64,000 nt of DNA from assembly GCA_016787805.1 (NCBI GenBank), contig JAEUTY010000014.1, forward strand, positions 27,543-91,542, read 5' to 3'. A model generated the notes under the pieces. It had not been told where the DNA came from. It did not search any database and was given only the letters and a program-made list of their open reading frames with translations. Source of the stretch: Flavobacterium sp. (lineage in GTDB: Bacteria; Bacteroidota; Bacteroidia; Flavobacteriales; Flavobacteriaceae). The position numbers were made by a program, and so were the translations under genes. Position 1 is the stretch's first letter. Every line of letters begins with the position of its first letter. Shown piece by piece: positions 9,198-16,861 of this stretch.

Positions 9198-9503
9198 ATG
9201 ACAAAAGAAATTCAACTGCATCAGGAGAACAATATTGCGGACAACAAAAGCCGCGATTTGATTCTGAGTATAGTGTTAGATTTAATAGGTTATGCCACTT
9301 ATGCAATCCCGTTTTTAGGCGAATTTGCTGATATCGTTTGGGCACCAGTTGCAGGTTATTTGATGACACGCATTTACAAAGGATTTGCAGGTAAGTTAGG
9401 AGGAATTTTCGCCTTTTTAGAAGAAGCCATTCCGTTTACCGACTTTATTCCATCCTTTACTATTATGTGGTTCTATACCTACATCATCAAAAAAGGAAAA
9501 TAA
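9198..9503 (+). CDS. Small conserved membrane protein
   Basis: A 101-residue protein of unknown function. After a polar N-terminus (about 20 residues) there are two or three hydrophobic stretches: LILSIVLDLIGYATYAIPFLG, ADIVWAPVAGYLMTRIY and FTIMWFYTYII. The pattern resembles small uncharacterised Flavobacteriaceae membrane proteins. The ATG at 9198 is the only reasonable start, and a strong terminator follows within 11 bases, which supports a real monocistronic gene. Confidence 0.7.
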   Translation: MTKEIQLHQENNIADNKSRDLILSIVLDLIGYATYAIPFLGEFADIVWAPVAGYLMTRIYKGFAGKLGGIFAFLEEAIPFTDFIPSFTIMWFYTYIIKKGK

Positions 9504-9513
9504 GAAAAACACT

Positions 9514-9542
9514 AAACCAATCGGAAACGGTTGGTTTTTTTA
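9514..9542 (+). terminator. Intrinsic terminator after small membrane protein
   Basis: Stem AAACCAATCG / CGGTTGGTTT (one G-U pair) with a GAAA tetraloop at 9524-9527, followed by a T run to about 9542. Confidence 0.85.
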
Positions 9543-9554
9543 TTTTCTCATTGA

Positions 9555-9586
9555 ACCTCTGAGCCTTCTCAGTGCAACTCTGTGTA
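9555..9586. repeat. Family B word repeat (CTCTGAG/CTCTGTG)
   Basis: Degenerate repeats of the words CTCTGAG, CTTCTCAGTG and CTCTGTG with about 10-11 base spacing, between two convergent genes. The same vocabulary occurs at 28324, 31671, 52521, 53623 and 54224. Confidence 0.6.
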
Positions 9587-9592
9587 ATAACT

Positions 9593-9916
9593 CTATTTCT
9601 TCAACGAATCAAAAAAATCAGCAATAAATCCGAGTTTCATACTGCGTAGCATTTTCTTTTCAAAAGCCCAAAAAAACTCAAATTGTCGGAAAACAAATCC
9701 AAAAAACACCAAAAGCACTTGGTAAATAGGAAAGATTAAGATGATGTAAAGTGGCCAATAAATCCAACCCGAAGTTGTGTCGCGAACAATTCCAAACAAA
9801 GACAAAAACGGTTTTGATAAGTAAGCTGCTGTTGATCCAGTAATGGCAAAAACAACTATAATGACAAATACTTGCCAGTTGGATTTGATGTTCCAGCGTT
9901 TTTTAAAATTACTCAT
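9593..9916 (-). CDS. DUF6787-type small membrane protein
   Basis: About 107 residues. A basic N-terminus (MSNFKKRWNI) precedes a helix WQVFVIIVVFAITGSTAAYL, a loop, a second helix YWPLYIILIFPIYQVLLVFFG and the conserved FEFFWAFEKKMLRSMKLGF segment near the C-terminus. These match a small Flavobacteriaceae family I remember as DUF6787, occasionally mislabelled as a diacylglyceryl transferase. Function unknown. It lies 30 bases downstream of the DUF6146 gene on the same strand, probably the same transcript. Confidence 0.7.
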   Translation of the reverse strand: MSNFKKRWNIKSNWQVFVIIVVFAITGSTAAYLSKPFLSLFGIVRDTTSGWIYWPLYIILIFPIYQVLLVFFGFVFRQFEFFWAFEKKMLRSMKLGFIADFFDSLKK

Positions 9917-9946
9917 CTTCAAATTGTAGACTACAAATTTAGTAAA

Positions 9947-10378
9947 TTAAATCCGAGGTACAAATCCTGCGAGCTGTTGTTTGTAATGAATTTGAAAATA
10001 AATAAAATAATTGTAAATCAAATAGTTGACTTCGTATCCATAATGAATATTCGGATCGTAATCGATTTGCATTTCGTACAAATTCGGATCAAAGCGAGTT
10101 GGTTGAAGCACACGACTGTTCCATTCCATAACATAAAGTCGGTTGCGTTGTTCTAAAAACGATTCTGAATAATAACCTCTTGGTCGCGCTTGTCCGTACA
10201 AAAAAGAACTAAATCCAGGATCAATAATGATTACTTCGTATTCTATTTCGTCATTAGCAATCCGAACAGTGTCTGAAGTTTTTGTAACAACATTAGTTGA
10301 ATCTGTTACTGTTTTTTGAGTTGAATTACAGCTAATTATTAATCCTACAATTAGTAGTGTAGTGACTACTTTTTTCAT
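9947..10378 (-). CDS. DUF6146-type lipoprotein
   Basis: About 143 residues. The start MKKVVTTLLIVGLIISCNST carries a lipobox with the acylated Cys at residue 17, so it is a membrane-anchored lipoprotein. The mature part contains the conserved RPRGYYSESFLEQRN block and the C-terminal DPNIHYGYEVNYLIYNYF region, which match the family I know as DUF6146 in Flavobacteriaceae. Role unknown. The start at 10378 gives a canonical signal; the frame opens further upstream. It is followed on the same strand by the DUF6787-type gene. Confidence 0.75.
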   Translation of the reverse strand: MKKVVTTLLIVGLIISCNSTQKTVTDSTNVVTKTSDTVRIANDEIEYEVIIIDPGFSSFLYGQARPRGYYSESFLEQRNRLYVMEWNSRVLQPTRFDPNLYEMQIDYDPNIHYGYEVNYLIYNYFIYFQIHYKQQLAGFVPRI

Positions 10379-10443
10379 GACAAAACTTTTCTCAAAGTTA
10401 TTAATTTTCAACTAATTAGTTGTTTTTTTTTCGTGATTTTAAC

Positions 10444-10476
10444 AAAAAAAAATCACCTTGGAGTAGCAAGGTGATT
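10444..10476 (-). terminator. Terminator of the DUF937 gene
   Basis: Perfect 10-bp stem AATCACCTTG / CAAGGTGATT with loop GAGTAG. On the minus strand the stem is followed by a T run (the A run at 10444-10452 on the plus strand). Confidence 0.88.
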
Positions 10477-10497
10477 TATAAAAGAGTGAAAAATAAA

Positions 10498-11091
10498 TTA
10501 TTTTCCACCAAATAATTTTCCGAGTAATCCGCCCAAAAAGCCACCGCTTTTTTGTCCGCCTTCACTTCCGCCAGTTACGGCTGAAATTGCATCGCCAATA
10601 CCAACTTGTCCGTCTCCATCTTTATCCAAACCTAACATTCCACCATATTTAGATACTGCATCCATCAATCCACCACTTGAAGCGCCATTGCCACCTGTAA
10701 TGGCTCCAATCACATCCGAAATTTGAATTCCAGCATTGTTTGGGTCTTTGGCTCCACCAATCAGCGAACCTAATACTTTTGGAATCAAGCTTCCAGCAAC
10801 ACCCGACGAAGCTTCACTGCTTAAACCAAATTTTTCGCCTAAACTTCCGCTCAATTGTTCAGTAATCATACTTACAACTGGGTTGGAGGCATCGCCAGCA
10901 TTATTGCCTTCAAATAATTTTCCAATCATATCGGCCCCACCTTCTTGAGAAGCAATATTCTTCAAACTATCTAAAATAGAACCACTTGCGTGTTCCATTA
11001 CCGCTTCATTATGTTCATTTGGTACAGCTGGGTTATTTACCACTGCATCACCACCAAATTGTTTTACGAGTTCTGTTAATTGATCAAACAT
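10498..11091 (-). CDS. DUF937 domain protein with Gly-rich tail
   Basis: A 197-residue protein of the DUF937 type: an amphipathic helical N-terminal half (FDQLTELVKQFGGDAVV...) and Gly/Ser-rich repeats of the form SLIGGAKDP. A DKDGDGQVGIGD loop at residues 156-167 matches the calcium-binding pattern of EF-hand or dockerin loops. The C-terminus FLGGLLGKLFGGK is a Gly-rich hydrophobic tail. There is no signal peptide. Function is unknown; relatives include YidB-like proteins. It has its own promoter (11118-11149) and terminator, so it is monocistronic despite following serA. Confidence 0.8.
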   Translation of the reverse strand: MFDQLTELVKQFGGDAVVNNPAVPNEHNEAVMEHASGSILDSLKNIASQEGGADMIGKLFEGNNAGDASNPVVSMITEQLSGSLGEKFGLSSEASSGVAGSLIPKVLGSLIGGAKDPNNAGIQISDVIGAITGGNGASSGGLMDAVSKYGGMLGLDKDGDGQVGIGDAISAVTGGSEGGQKSGGFLGGLLGKLFGGK

Positions 11092-11117
11092 CTTATTTCT
11101 TTTTTTAGTTTAACTAT

Positions 11118-11149
11118 CAAATGTAGGAAAAATATTGAATAAAAAACAA
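11118..11149 (-). promoter_or_regulatory. Promoter of the DUF937 gene
   Basis: On the minus strand TTG (11149-11147), a 21-base spacer, and TACATTTG (11125-11118), matching the Bacteroidota TTG/TAnnTTTG consensus. The -33 element lies just beyond the 3' end of serA. Confidence 0.7.
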
Positions 11150-11156
11150 ATTCAAC

Positions 11157-12116
11157 TTATTTTTCTGTCTTTAGCAAACTACTAATTTGTTCGGCTAGTT
11201 CAGTTCCAATTCGGTCTTGTGCTTCTAAAGTAGCAGCACCAATATGTGGCGTTAATGAAATTTTTGGGTGCATCAATATCTGAATTTCTGGTGTTGGCTC
11301 GTTTTCAAAAACATCCAAACCAGCAAAAAGAACCTTTTCGTTATCCAAAGCTTCTACTAAAGCTACTTCATTAATCACACCACCACGAGCACAGTTTACA
11401 ATACCTACATTGTCTTTCATTAGTTCTATTTCGGCTTTGTCAATTACATAACCTTCTTGAGCTGGAACGTGCAATGTAATAAAATCAGAATGTTTGAATA
11501 CATCTTCTAATGGTTCGGTAACGATGTCTACATTAATGAATTGTCCGTTATAAAAATCAACACGAATTACGGCTTCGCTCACAAATTTATCGGCAGCAAT
11601 TACTTTCATTCCCAATCCTAATGCCATTTTGGCAACCGCTTGTCCAATTCGCCCAAAACCAATAATTCCAAGTGTTTTTCCACGTAATTCAATTCCGTTG
11701 GCATATGCTTTTTTCAAGCCTTCAAAATTGGTGTCGCCTTCCAATGGCATATTACGATTGGCATCGTGCAAAAAGCGAACACCAGTAAACAAATGCGCAA
11801 ACACCAATTCAGCCACACTTTCTGAGGAAGAAGCTGGAGTATTGATTATGTGTTTCCCATTTGCTCTAGCGTAATCCACATCAATATTGTCCATACCAAC
11901 GCCGCCGCGACCAATAATTTTTAGTCCAGGACAAGCATCAATAATGTCTTTTCTTACTTTGGTTGCACTGCGCACTAAAAGCACAGCAACGTTATTGGTG
12001 TTGATAAAATTCGCAACTTGTTCTTGTGCTACTTTGGTTGTTATGACTTCAAATCCGCCTTTTTCTAAAGCTTTAATTCCGCTTTTAGAAATTCCGTCGT
12101 TGGCTAATACCTTCAT
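11157..12116 (-). CDS. serA: D-2-hydroxyacid dehydrogenase, probable 3-phosphoglycerate dehydrogenase
   Basis: Oxidises 3-phosphoglycerate to 3-phosphohydroxypyruvate, the entry step of serine synthesis. The Rossmann motif GIIGFGRIGQAVAK lies at mid-protein. The substrate Arg is in NCARGGVINE and the catalytic His in TPHIGAATLEAQD. At 319 residues it is the short form without the C-terminal ACT regulatory domain, so feedback by serine through ACT is not expected. serC lies immediately upstream, which supports the assignment over other 2-hydroxyacid dehydrogenases. Its leader is made entirely of short tandem repeats. Confidence 0.9.
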   Translation of the reverse strand: MKVLANDGISKSGIKALEKGGFEVITTKVAQEQVANFINTNNVAVLLVRSATKVRKDIIDACPGLKIIGRGGVGMDNIDVDYARANGKHIINTPASSSESVAELVFAHLFTGVRFLHDANRNMPLEGDTNFEGLKKAYANGIELRGKTLGIIGFGRIGQAVAKMALGLGMKVIAADKFVSEAVIRVDFYNGQFINVDIVTEPLEDVFKHSDFITLHVPAQEGYVIDKAEIELMKDNVGIVNCARGGVINEVALVEALDNEKVLFAGLDVFENEPTPEIQILMHPKISLTPHIGAATLEAQDRIGTELAEQISSLLKTEK

Positions 12117-12121
12117 CTTTT

Positions 12122-12177
12122 ATTGTATAATGTAAATTGTATAATGTAAATTGTATAATGTAAATTGTATAATGTAA
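12122..12177 (-). repeat. Four tandem copies of a 14-mer in the serA leader
   Basis: The unit ATTGTATAATGTAA occurs four times without error (12122, 12136, 12150, 12164). It ends five bases before the serA start codon, so any serC-serA transcript carries it. Perfect identity implies a recent or actively homogenised expansion. Confidence 0.95.
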
Positions 12178-12180
12178 ATT

Positions 12181-12240
12181 GTTTACTGCGTTCTGTTTCT
12201 GCGTTCTGTTTTATTCTGCCAACTGCGACTGAACACTGAA
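12181..12240 (-). repeat. CAG-word repeat overlapping the serC 3' end
   Basis: On the minus strand it reads GTGTTCAGTGTTCAGTCGCAG, then the serC stop, then CAGAACGCAGAAA and CAGAACGCAG. The words belong to the CAGTGTT/CAGAAAG family seen at 18217, 31329 and 54146. Confidence 0.8.
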
Positions 12241-13305
12241 CACTTCTTCTAGCTTTTGCATTACATCGACCAAAACTTGAACGCTTTCAAGAGGTAATGC
12301 GTTGTACATTGAAGCACGATAACCACCAACAGAACGATGACCAGCTAAGCCCGAAATTCCAGCTTCTTTCCACATTTTGTCAAAGGTTTCTTGGTGTTCA
12401 GGGTTTACTAATAAAAAGGTAGCATTCATTGTGCTTCGATCTTCCACAGCTGCAGTTCCGATGAATAAAGAATTGCGATCAATTTCGTTGTAAAGCAATT
12501 CGGCTTTGGCTTGATTGATTTTTTCGATAGCAGAAATTCCGCCTAAGTTTTTCAACCATTGTAAGGTTAAAAGCGAGGCGTACACAGGGAAAACCGCAGG
12601 CGTATTGTACATACTTTCGGCTTTGATGTGTTTTTCGTAATCTAACATACTCGGAATGGTACGCCCCGATTTTCCTAAGATTTCTTCTTTCACTACAACC
12701 AAAGTGGTTCCCGCTGGACCCATATTTTTTTGTGCTCCAGCGTAAATTAAATCAAATTGAGAGAAATCTAAAGTACGTGAAAAAATATCCGAGCTCATGT
12801 CGCATACTATTGGAACATTTGTTTGTGGAAACGATTTCATTTGGGTTCCGAAGATGGTATTGTTGCTGGTGCAGTGAAAATAACTTGCATCAGTTGGGAT
12901 AGTGTATTCAGTAGGAATATAATTATAATTTTGATCTTTAGAAGAAGCAACGACTACGGTTTCACCAAAATGTTTGGCTTCTTTGATGGCATTATTAGCC
13001 CAAGTTCCCGTATCTAAATACGCCGCTTTTCCATCAGTTTTCATTAAATTATACGGCACCATTAAAAACTCTAAACTAGCGCCACCTTGTAAAAAAAGAG
13101 CCTGATAACCTTTTCCTTCCAAACCTAAAAGTTCCAATACCAAAGCTCTGGCTTCTTCCATAACGGCAACGAAATCCTTACTACGGTGTGAAATTTCAAG
13201 AATGGATAAATCGGAGTTATTGAAGTTTAAAATAGCTTTTGCCGATTTCTCAAAAACTTCTTGCGGTAAAATGCATGGTCCTGCGCTGTAGTTGTGTTTT
13301 TTCAT
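12211..13305 (-). CDS. serC: Phosphoserine aminotransferase
   Basis: Converts 3-phosphohydroxypyruvate and glutamate to phosphoserine and 2-oxoglutarate, using PLP. The start MKKHNYSAGPCILP is the family N-terminus. The PLP lysine lies in IYAGAQKNMGPAG, and GLAGHRSVGGYRASMYN near the end binds the substrate phosphate. At 364 residues it is full length. Its last residues (FSVQSQLAE) are encoded by a CAGTGTT-type repeat that runs on past the stop, so the C-terminal tail is probably not conserved. serA follows 94 bases downstream and the two act in succession. Confidence 0.97.
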   Translation of the reverse strand: MKKHNYSAGPCILPQEVFEKSAKAILNFNNSDLSILEISHRSKDFVAVMEEARALVLELLGLEGKGYQALFLQGGASLEFLMVPYNLMKTDGKAAYLDTGTWANNAIKEAKHFGETVVVASSKDQNYNYIPTEYTIPTDASYFHCTSNNTIFGTQMKSFPQTNVPIVCDMSSDIFSRTLDFSQFDLIYAGAQKNMGPAGTTLVVVKEEILGKSGRTIPSMLDYEKHIKAESMYNTPAVFPVYASLLTLQWLKNLGGISAIEKINQAKAELLYNEIDRNSLFIGTAAVEDRSTMNATFLLVNPEHQETFDKMWKEAGISGLAGHRSVGGYRASMYNALPLESVQVLVDVMQKLEEVFSVQSQLAE

Positions 13306-13448
13306 GATTGAATCTCCAAAAAATTAAGTTGCAAATTTCGGAAATAGGGAGCGAAAAAGCAGTTAGAATTTGATAATAATTCACCTCTATTATTAACGAA
13401 ATCGTTTTAGTTAACAACAATTTTTGCGAATATTGAAATGGGAAATAG

Positions 13449-14507
13449 TTAAATATTGAGTAAAAAATCTAAAGTATCCACATTATCAGCATAATCCCAA
13501 AGGTTTGGTTTTTGGGTTTGGCCAAATGCGATACTATTTTCAATTAAGTTATTAGAAACGATACACTGAATTTGGTTTGCATCTTGTTGTAATCGATTTT
13601 GTAGCTCATTCAAATCAGAATAATATTCATAAAAAACCGAAGAAATAGGCGAGGAGTAACTCGTATCTTCTTTTAAAGTAAGGAATTCATTGTCGAGCAG
13701 TTTGAAATTACTCATCAAAAAAACCGCTTTATTGTAGTCGTAATTATTGGAGTATTTTTCGTAAAAAATAACATCTTTGTATTCGTAAATCGCCTGAAAA
13801 AAAAGTTGAAAATCATAGTTTTCAGGAACAAAAAGTTTGGAGACATTTCGGCATCCTAAACCAAAGTAGCGGAAAATATCTTCACCCAATTTCACTAAGT
13901 CATCATGCGATTCGTTACCGTTTAAAATTGCCACTGAATTTCTGTTTTTACGAATAATAGAAGGCTTATCTTTAAAATAATATTCAAAATAACGCGCTGT
14001 ATTGTTGCTTCCAGTAGCGATTACAGCATCAAAATGCTCTAGTTTTCCTTCTGTAAAAGTGATGTAATTCTCCAATCGCGCATCACAAGTGATAAGGTAT
14101 TTGGCCAAAAATGGTAGCAACTTTTGATCGTTGGATGAAGTTTTAACAATTACTTTGTGACCCGAAAGGAGTACAGATAAAAAGTCGTGAAACCCGACCA
14201 ATGGAATATTTCCTGCCAAAATTAAACCAACAGTTTTGGGTTGAAAATTCGAAAAATCATATCCTGCTAACCACTGATTCAAGTTCGTTTCACTCAACGA
14301 ATCTGCCCATGATTGAATGGCAAAATACACTTGTTCAGGCGTAAACCAGCCGTTGTGTGATTGGGAAAGCTCGATTAAATTGATAAAATCATCATAAAAC
14401 AAATCGTTGTTTTCGACAGCCTCTTTTTTGATGTTGTTGTGCAATGAAAACTGGCTCAAAAAATGCCCTAATTGAATAAAACATATTTTTTTGTCGATTT
14501 GTAACAT
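13449..14507 (-). CDS. LuxC-like acyl-CoA reductase
   Basis: A 352-residue protein of the LuxC/acyl-CoA reductase family, which reduces fatty acyl groups to aldehydes through a catalytic Cys. The candidate nucleophile is in RYFGLGCRNVSKLFVP. An NAD(P)-site-like segment VGLILAGNIPLVGFHDF and the ATGSNNTARYFEYYF loop fit aldehyde-dehydrogenase-like folds. No lux genes are present; in Flavobacteriaceae this gene typically neighbours serC and a ferredoxin, as here. The physiological substrate is unknown. It is transcribed from a divergent promoter shared with the ferredoxin gene. Confidence 0.85.
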   Translation of the reverse strand: MLQIDKKICFIQLGHFLSQFSLHNNIKKEAVENNDLFYDDFINLIELSQSHNGWFTPEQVYFAIQSWADSLSETNLNQWLAGYDFSNFQPKTVGLILAGNIPLVGFHDFLSVLLSGHKVIVKTSSNDQKLLPFLAKYLITCDARLENYITFTEGKLEHFDAVIATGSNNTARYFEYYFKDKPSIIRKNRNSVAILNGNESHDDLVKLGEDIFRYFGLGCRNVSKLFVPENYDFQLFFQAIYEYKDVIFYEKYSNNYDYNKAVFLMSNFKLLDNEFLTLKEDTSYSSPISSVFYEYYSDLNELQNRLQQDANQIQCIVSNNLIENSIAFGQTQKPNLWDYADNVDTLDFLLNI

Positions 14508-14514
14508 AAGTAAC

Positions 14515-14545
14515 TTGTTTATGAAAGGTTTTGATTGTAATTTTG
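14515..14545 (+). promoter_or_regulatory. Promoter of the ferredoxin gene
   Basis: TTG (14515-14517), a 20-base spacer, TAATTTTG (14538-14545). Good fit to the Bacteroidota consensus. The -7 box forms the left half of an 18-bp palindrome shared with the opposite promoter. Confidence 0.8.
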
Positions 14546-14547
14546 CG

Positions 14548-14576
14548 CAAAATTAAGGTTTTTTGGCTTTAGGCAA
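14548..14576 (-). promoter_or_regulatory. Promoter of the acyl-CoA reductase gene
   Basis: On the minus strand TTG (14576-14574), an 18-base spacer, TAATTTTG (14555-14548). It forms the right half of the palindrome TAATTTTGCGCAAAATTA. Confidence 0.8.
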
Positions 14577-14581
14577 TACGC

Positions 14582-14650
14582 TTTAAGCAGTAAGCACTAA
14601 TTTAATTTAAATATAATAGCTTAAAGCCTAGTGCTTAAAGCATAAAGCAT
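14582..14650 (+). repeat. TAAAGC-word repeat in the ferredoxin leader
   Basis: Repeated words TTTAAGCA, CTTAAAGC, GCTTAAAG, GCATAAAGC and GCATAAA on the sense strand, running up to the ferredoxin start codon. It lies within the predicted 5' untranslated region. Confidence 0.75.
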
Positions 14651-14657
14651 AAAAAAA

Positions 14658-15008
14658 ATGGCAATAATAATAACAGATGAATGTATTAATTGCGGTGCCT
14701 GTGAACCAGAGTGCCCAAATACAGCAATTTATGAAGGAGCTGACGATTGGAGATACAAAGACGGAACGAAATTAAAAGGAAAAGTAATTTTGCCTGACGG
14801 TTCAGAAGTGGATGCAGATGCTGCTCAAACACCTATCTCGGATGATATTTACTATATTGTTCCTAGTAAATGTACTGAATGTAAAGGATTTCATGAAGAA
14901 CCACAATGTGCTGCAGTTTGCCCAGTTGACTGTTGTGTTCCCGACGATAATCATGTGGAAAGCGAAGAGACGTTATTGAATAGACAATCGTTTTTACACA
15001 ACGAATAA
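14658..15008 (+). CDS. 2[4Fe-4S] ferredoxin
   Basis: A small electron carrier of 116 residues. The first cluster motif [12 protein letters not shown] has cysteines at 9, 12, 15 and 19. The second lies in [20 protein letters not shown]. An insertion of about 30 residues between them, containing [20 protein letters not shown], is typical of the FdxA-like ferredoxins of Bacteroidota. Donor and acceptor are unknown. The divergent promoter it shares with the acyl-CoA reductase suggests coordinated expression. A strong terminator follows at 15015. Confidence 0.93.
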   Translation: MAIIITDECINCGACEPECPNTAIYEGADDWRYKDGTKLKGKVILPDGSEVDADAAQTPISDDIYYIVPSKCTECKGFHEEPQCAAVCPVDCCVPDDNHVESEETLLNRQSFLHNE

Positions 15009-15014
15009 TAAACC

Positions 15015-15042
15015 AACCTCAAGTTATCTTGAGGTTTTTTTT
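15015..15042 (+). terminator. Ferredoxin gene terminator
   Basis: Stem AACCTCAAG / CTTGAGGTT with loop TTAT and a following T run. The next gene starts only five bases later. Confidence 0.88.
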
Positions 15043-15046
15043 GCTT

Positions 15047-15493
15047 ATGGCGTATTACTTTTTTAGAATATTAGGAATTCTACTTATTTTAAATTTGGCT
15101 TACAAATCGTATATTTATTATACATATGAGAAAGTGGAAGCAAAAGTCATAGGTTATGATGGTTCAGAATATGAGAATTATCAAAATTTTGAAGACTATT
15201 TTGATGGTAGAAGTCCTCTTTTTAAATCACCATTGGTAGAATTTAAATGGGATAATTATCTTTATCAAAGCTGTCGAGACGAATGGAAATACCTTAATTT
15301 TTTAAGGAAAGGTCATTCTACAATTGTTCTAATTGACAAAAGTTCTAGATCTATGGAATTGGCAACGTTTTCACAATTTTGGTTGACCTATTACAACGTA
15401 CTTACTTTTTTTACGATTGCCTACTTTGGAACTGTTTTTGTCGCTTTATCACTTCCAGAACGGATTGGGAAAAAGCCCCGTGAATGGAAGTAA
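15047..15493 (+). CDS. DUF3592-like membrane protein
   Basis: About 148 residues with an N-terminal helix (YYFFRILGILLILNLAYKSYI), a periplasmic or lumenal beta-rich part and a second helix near the C-terminus (VLTFFTIAYFGTVFVAL). The central part (EAKVIGYDGSEYENY, SPLVEFKWDN, a basic turn, then TIVLIDKSS) follows the pattern of DUF3592: converted-variable input, a 'P.V.F' strand and a late 'V.Y.P' strand. This is a weak fold-level match. Function unknown. It begins directly after the ferredoxin terminator, so its own promoter must lie within that gene or expression depends on read-through. Confidence 0.6.
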   Translation: MAYYFFRILGILLILNLAYKSYIYYTYEKVEAKVIGYDGSEYENYQNFEDYFDGRSPLFKSPLVEFKWDNYLYQSCRDEWKYLNFLRKGHSTIVLIDKSSRSMELATFSQFWLTYYNVLTFFTIAYFGTVFVALSLPERIGKKPREWK

Positions 15494-15557
15494 ATGAATT
15501 TAAAATTTTAAGATAATCATTGTATTTTTTTAATTCATTTAAAAATTCTCATCATTT

Positions 15558-15592
15558 TTGTTAAAAAATACAAATAAGTTTTGCTAGATTTG
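15558..15592 (+). promoter_or_regulatory. Possible promoter of the 15610 gene
   Basis: TTG at 15558-15560, a 24-base gap (one over the usual range) and TAGATTTG at 15585-15592, which fits TAnnTTTG exactly. Confidence 0.5.
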
Positions 15593-15609
15593 TTAAAACA
15601 AAAACCAAT

Positions 15610-16782
15610 ATGAGGAGTTTTTTTGTTCTACTTTTCTTAGTTACAGTTTTGACATTTCAGGCTCAAAATGTAGAAAAAGTCATTATTCTTAAAGATTCCG
15701 AAACCCAAAAACCAATAGAAGACGCAACGGTTTTGATAGTAAAATCCAAACAAGTTGTTTTAAGTAATTCAGAAGGGAAAGTAACTTTTGTGCTGAAAGG
15801 TGCTTCTAATATTCAAATTTCACACACTTCCTATGTTGGCACAACCGTACGTTCATCCACGCTCAAAGAAGATGTCAATATCATTTACCTTAAAAATAAT
15901 GTAAATAATCTGGAAGAAGTTATCTTAACGAAACAACATCCTCAGAAAATTTTAGCCAATTTGATTCAAAATTCCAGAAAAGCATTGACAGTTCCAGCTC
16001 GACTAAAAGTGTATTGTCGTGAATTTTTCAAAATGAACGGAATTTATTCTTACTATAACGATGGTATCATGAACTTTCAATTGTTTGATAAAACCAAAAA
16101 AATCAACTCAAATATATTGGTAGAGCAAAATCGATCGATAGGGTTAATCGATGAAGATGTTTCGGCCGATTTGCTAGGCTACAATCTCAATGATATTATG
16201 GAAAATTACTATAATTTTAAGTATTTGAACCTTCTGTTGGAGCCAAGAGCCAAAAAAGATTTTGATTTTTTAATAAAAGTATATTCTGCCAACAAAGAGT
16301 TGTATTGTTTAACGGCGATTCCTGTTGAGAGCAATAAAGATCTTCTAGACGATTTTACCATTATTTATGATCCTAAGAAAAAATTAATTGTCGAAGTAAA
16401 CTCGGTTGTATCTCCGCTTACGTTATCTAAAATTGAAGAAAAAAAATCGATTGGTTCCAGAAATATCTACAAATCCAATTTCAAAACAATGTATCGATTG
16501 GAAGGAAGTTACTACTATTTAGTAAGTTCAAAAGAGGAAATAGGTTTTGATAAAGTCGAAAAAAATAAATCCAAAAGCATTGAAGTCAGAAACTATTTTG
16601 TAACCACCAATTTTAGTAATCAAAACTACATCTATAATGACAGCGAAGTTTTTAAAGACAAAACACTTTTTAATAAAAGCAATGTCATTTTATCAAATTA
16701 TTGGAATACTTCCGGATTATCCACTACTGAAGAAGAGAAAAAAATCATCGAATCTATTGAAGATGGAATTTATGGAGAATAA
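15610..16782 (+). CDS. Exported carboxypeptidase-regulatory-like domain protein
   Basis: A 390-residue secreted or periplasmic protein. The signal peptide ends near TFQAQ (residue 19). Residues of about 22-95 form a carboxypeptidase regulatory-like beta-sandwich (KDSETQKPIEDATVLIVKSK, then SNSEGKVTF, then ISHTSYV), the domain that also starts many TonB-dependent receptors. After a LEEVILT segment it continues with a roughly 280-residue beta-rich domain seen in uncharacterised Flavobacteriaceae proteins. There is no barrel and no T9SS sorting domain, so it is likely periplasmic or bound to the outer membrane. Function unknown. It has a plausible promoter of its own. Confidence 0.75.
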   Translation: MRSFFVLLFLVTVLTFQAQNVEKVIILKDSETQKPIEDATVLIVKSKQVVLSNSEGKVTFVLKGASNIQISHTSYVGTTVRSSTLKEDVNIIYLKNNVNNLEEVILTKQHPQKILANLIQNSRKALTVPARLKVYCREFFKMNGIYSYYNDGIMNFQLFDKTKKINSNILVEQNRSIGLIDEDVSADLLGYNLNDIMENYYNFKYLNLLLEPRAKKDFDFLIKVYSANKELYCLTAIPVESNKDLLDDFTIIYDPKKKLIVEVNSVVSPLTLSKIEEKKSIGSRNIYKSNFKTMYRLEGSYYYLVSSKEEIGFDKVEKNKSKSIEVRNYFVTTNFSNQNYIYNDSEVFKDKTLFNKSNVILSNYWNTSGLSTTEEEKKIIESIEDGIYGE

Positions 16783-16806
16783 CATACTGTAGTTCGTACG
16801 ATACTT

Positions 16807-16836
16807 TTGTTACTTACTTTTATTACGTTATATTTG
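16807..16836 (+). promoter_or_regulatory. Promoter of ychF
   Basis: TTG (16807-16809), a 19-base spacer, TATATTTG (16829-16836), then GCAC. An excellent match to the Bacteroidota consensus. The leader would be about 20 bases. Confidence 0.85.
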
Positions 16837-16861
16837 CACACTTTTAAAAATAAAACAAGTA

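Noticed and set aside
9014-9331. Plus-strand open frame of about 100 codons after folE
   Set aside because: It starts inside the structured repeat and overlaps, in another frame, the small membrane-protein gene, which has a signal-like pattern and terminator.
13449-14507. Bioluminescence (lux) operon
   Set aside because: Only a LuxC-like reductase is present; luxAB, luxD and luxE are absent.
14538-14555. Intrinsic terminator from the 18-bp palindrome
   Set aside because: It lacks a GC-rich stem and T run, and both halves fit -7 boxes with correctly spaced TTG elements.
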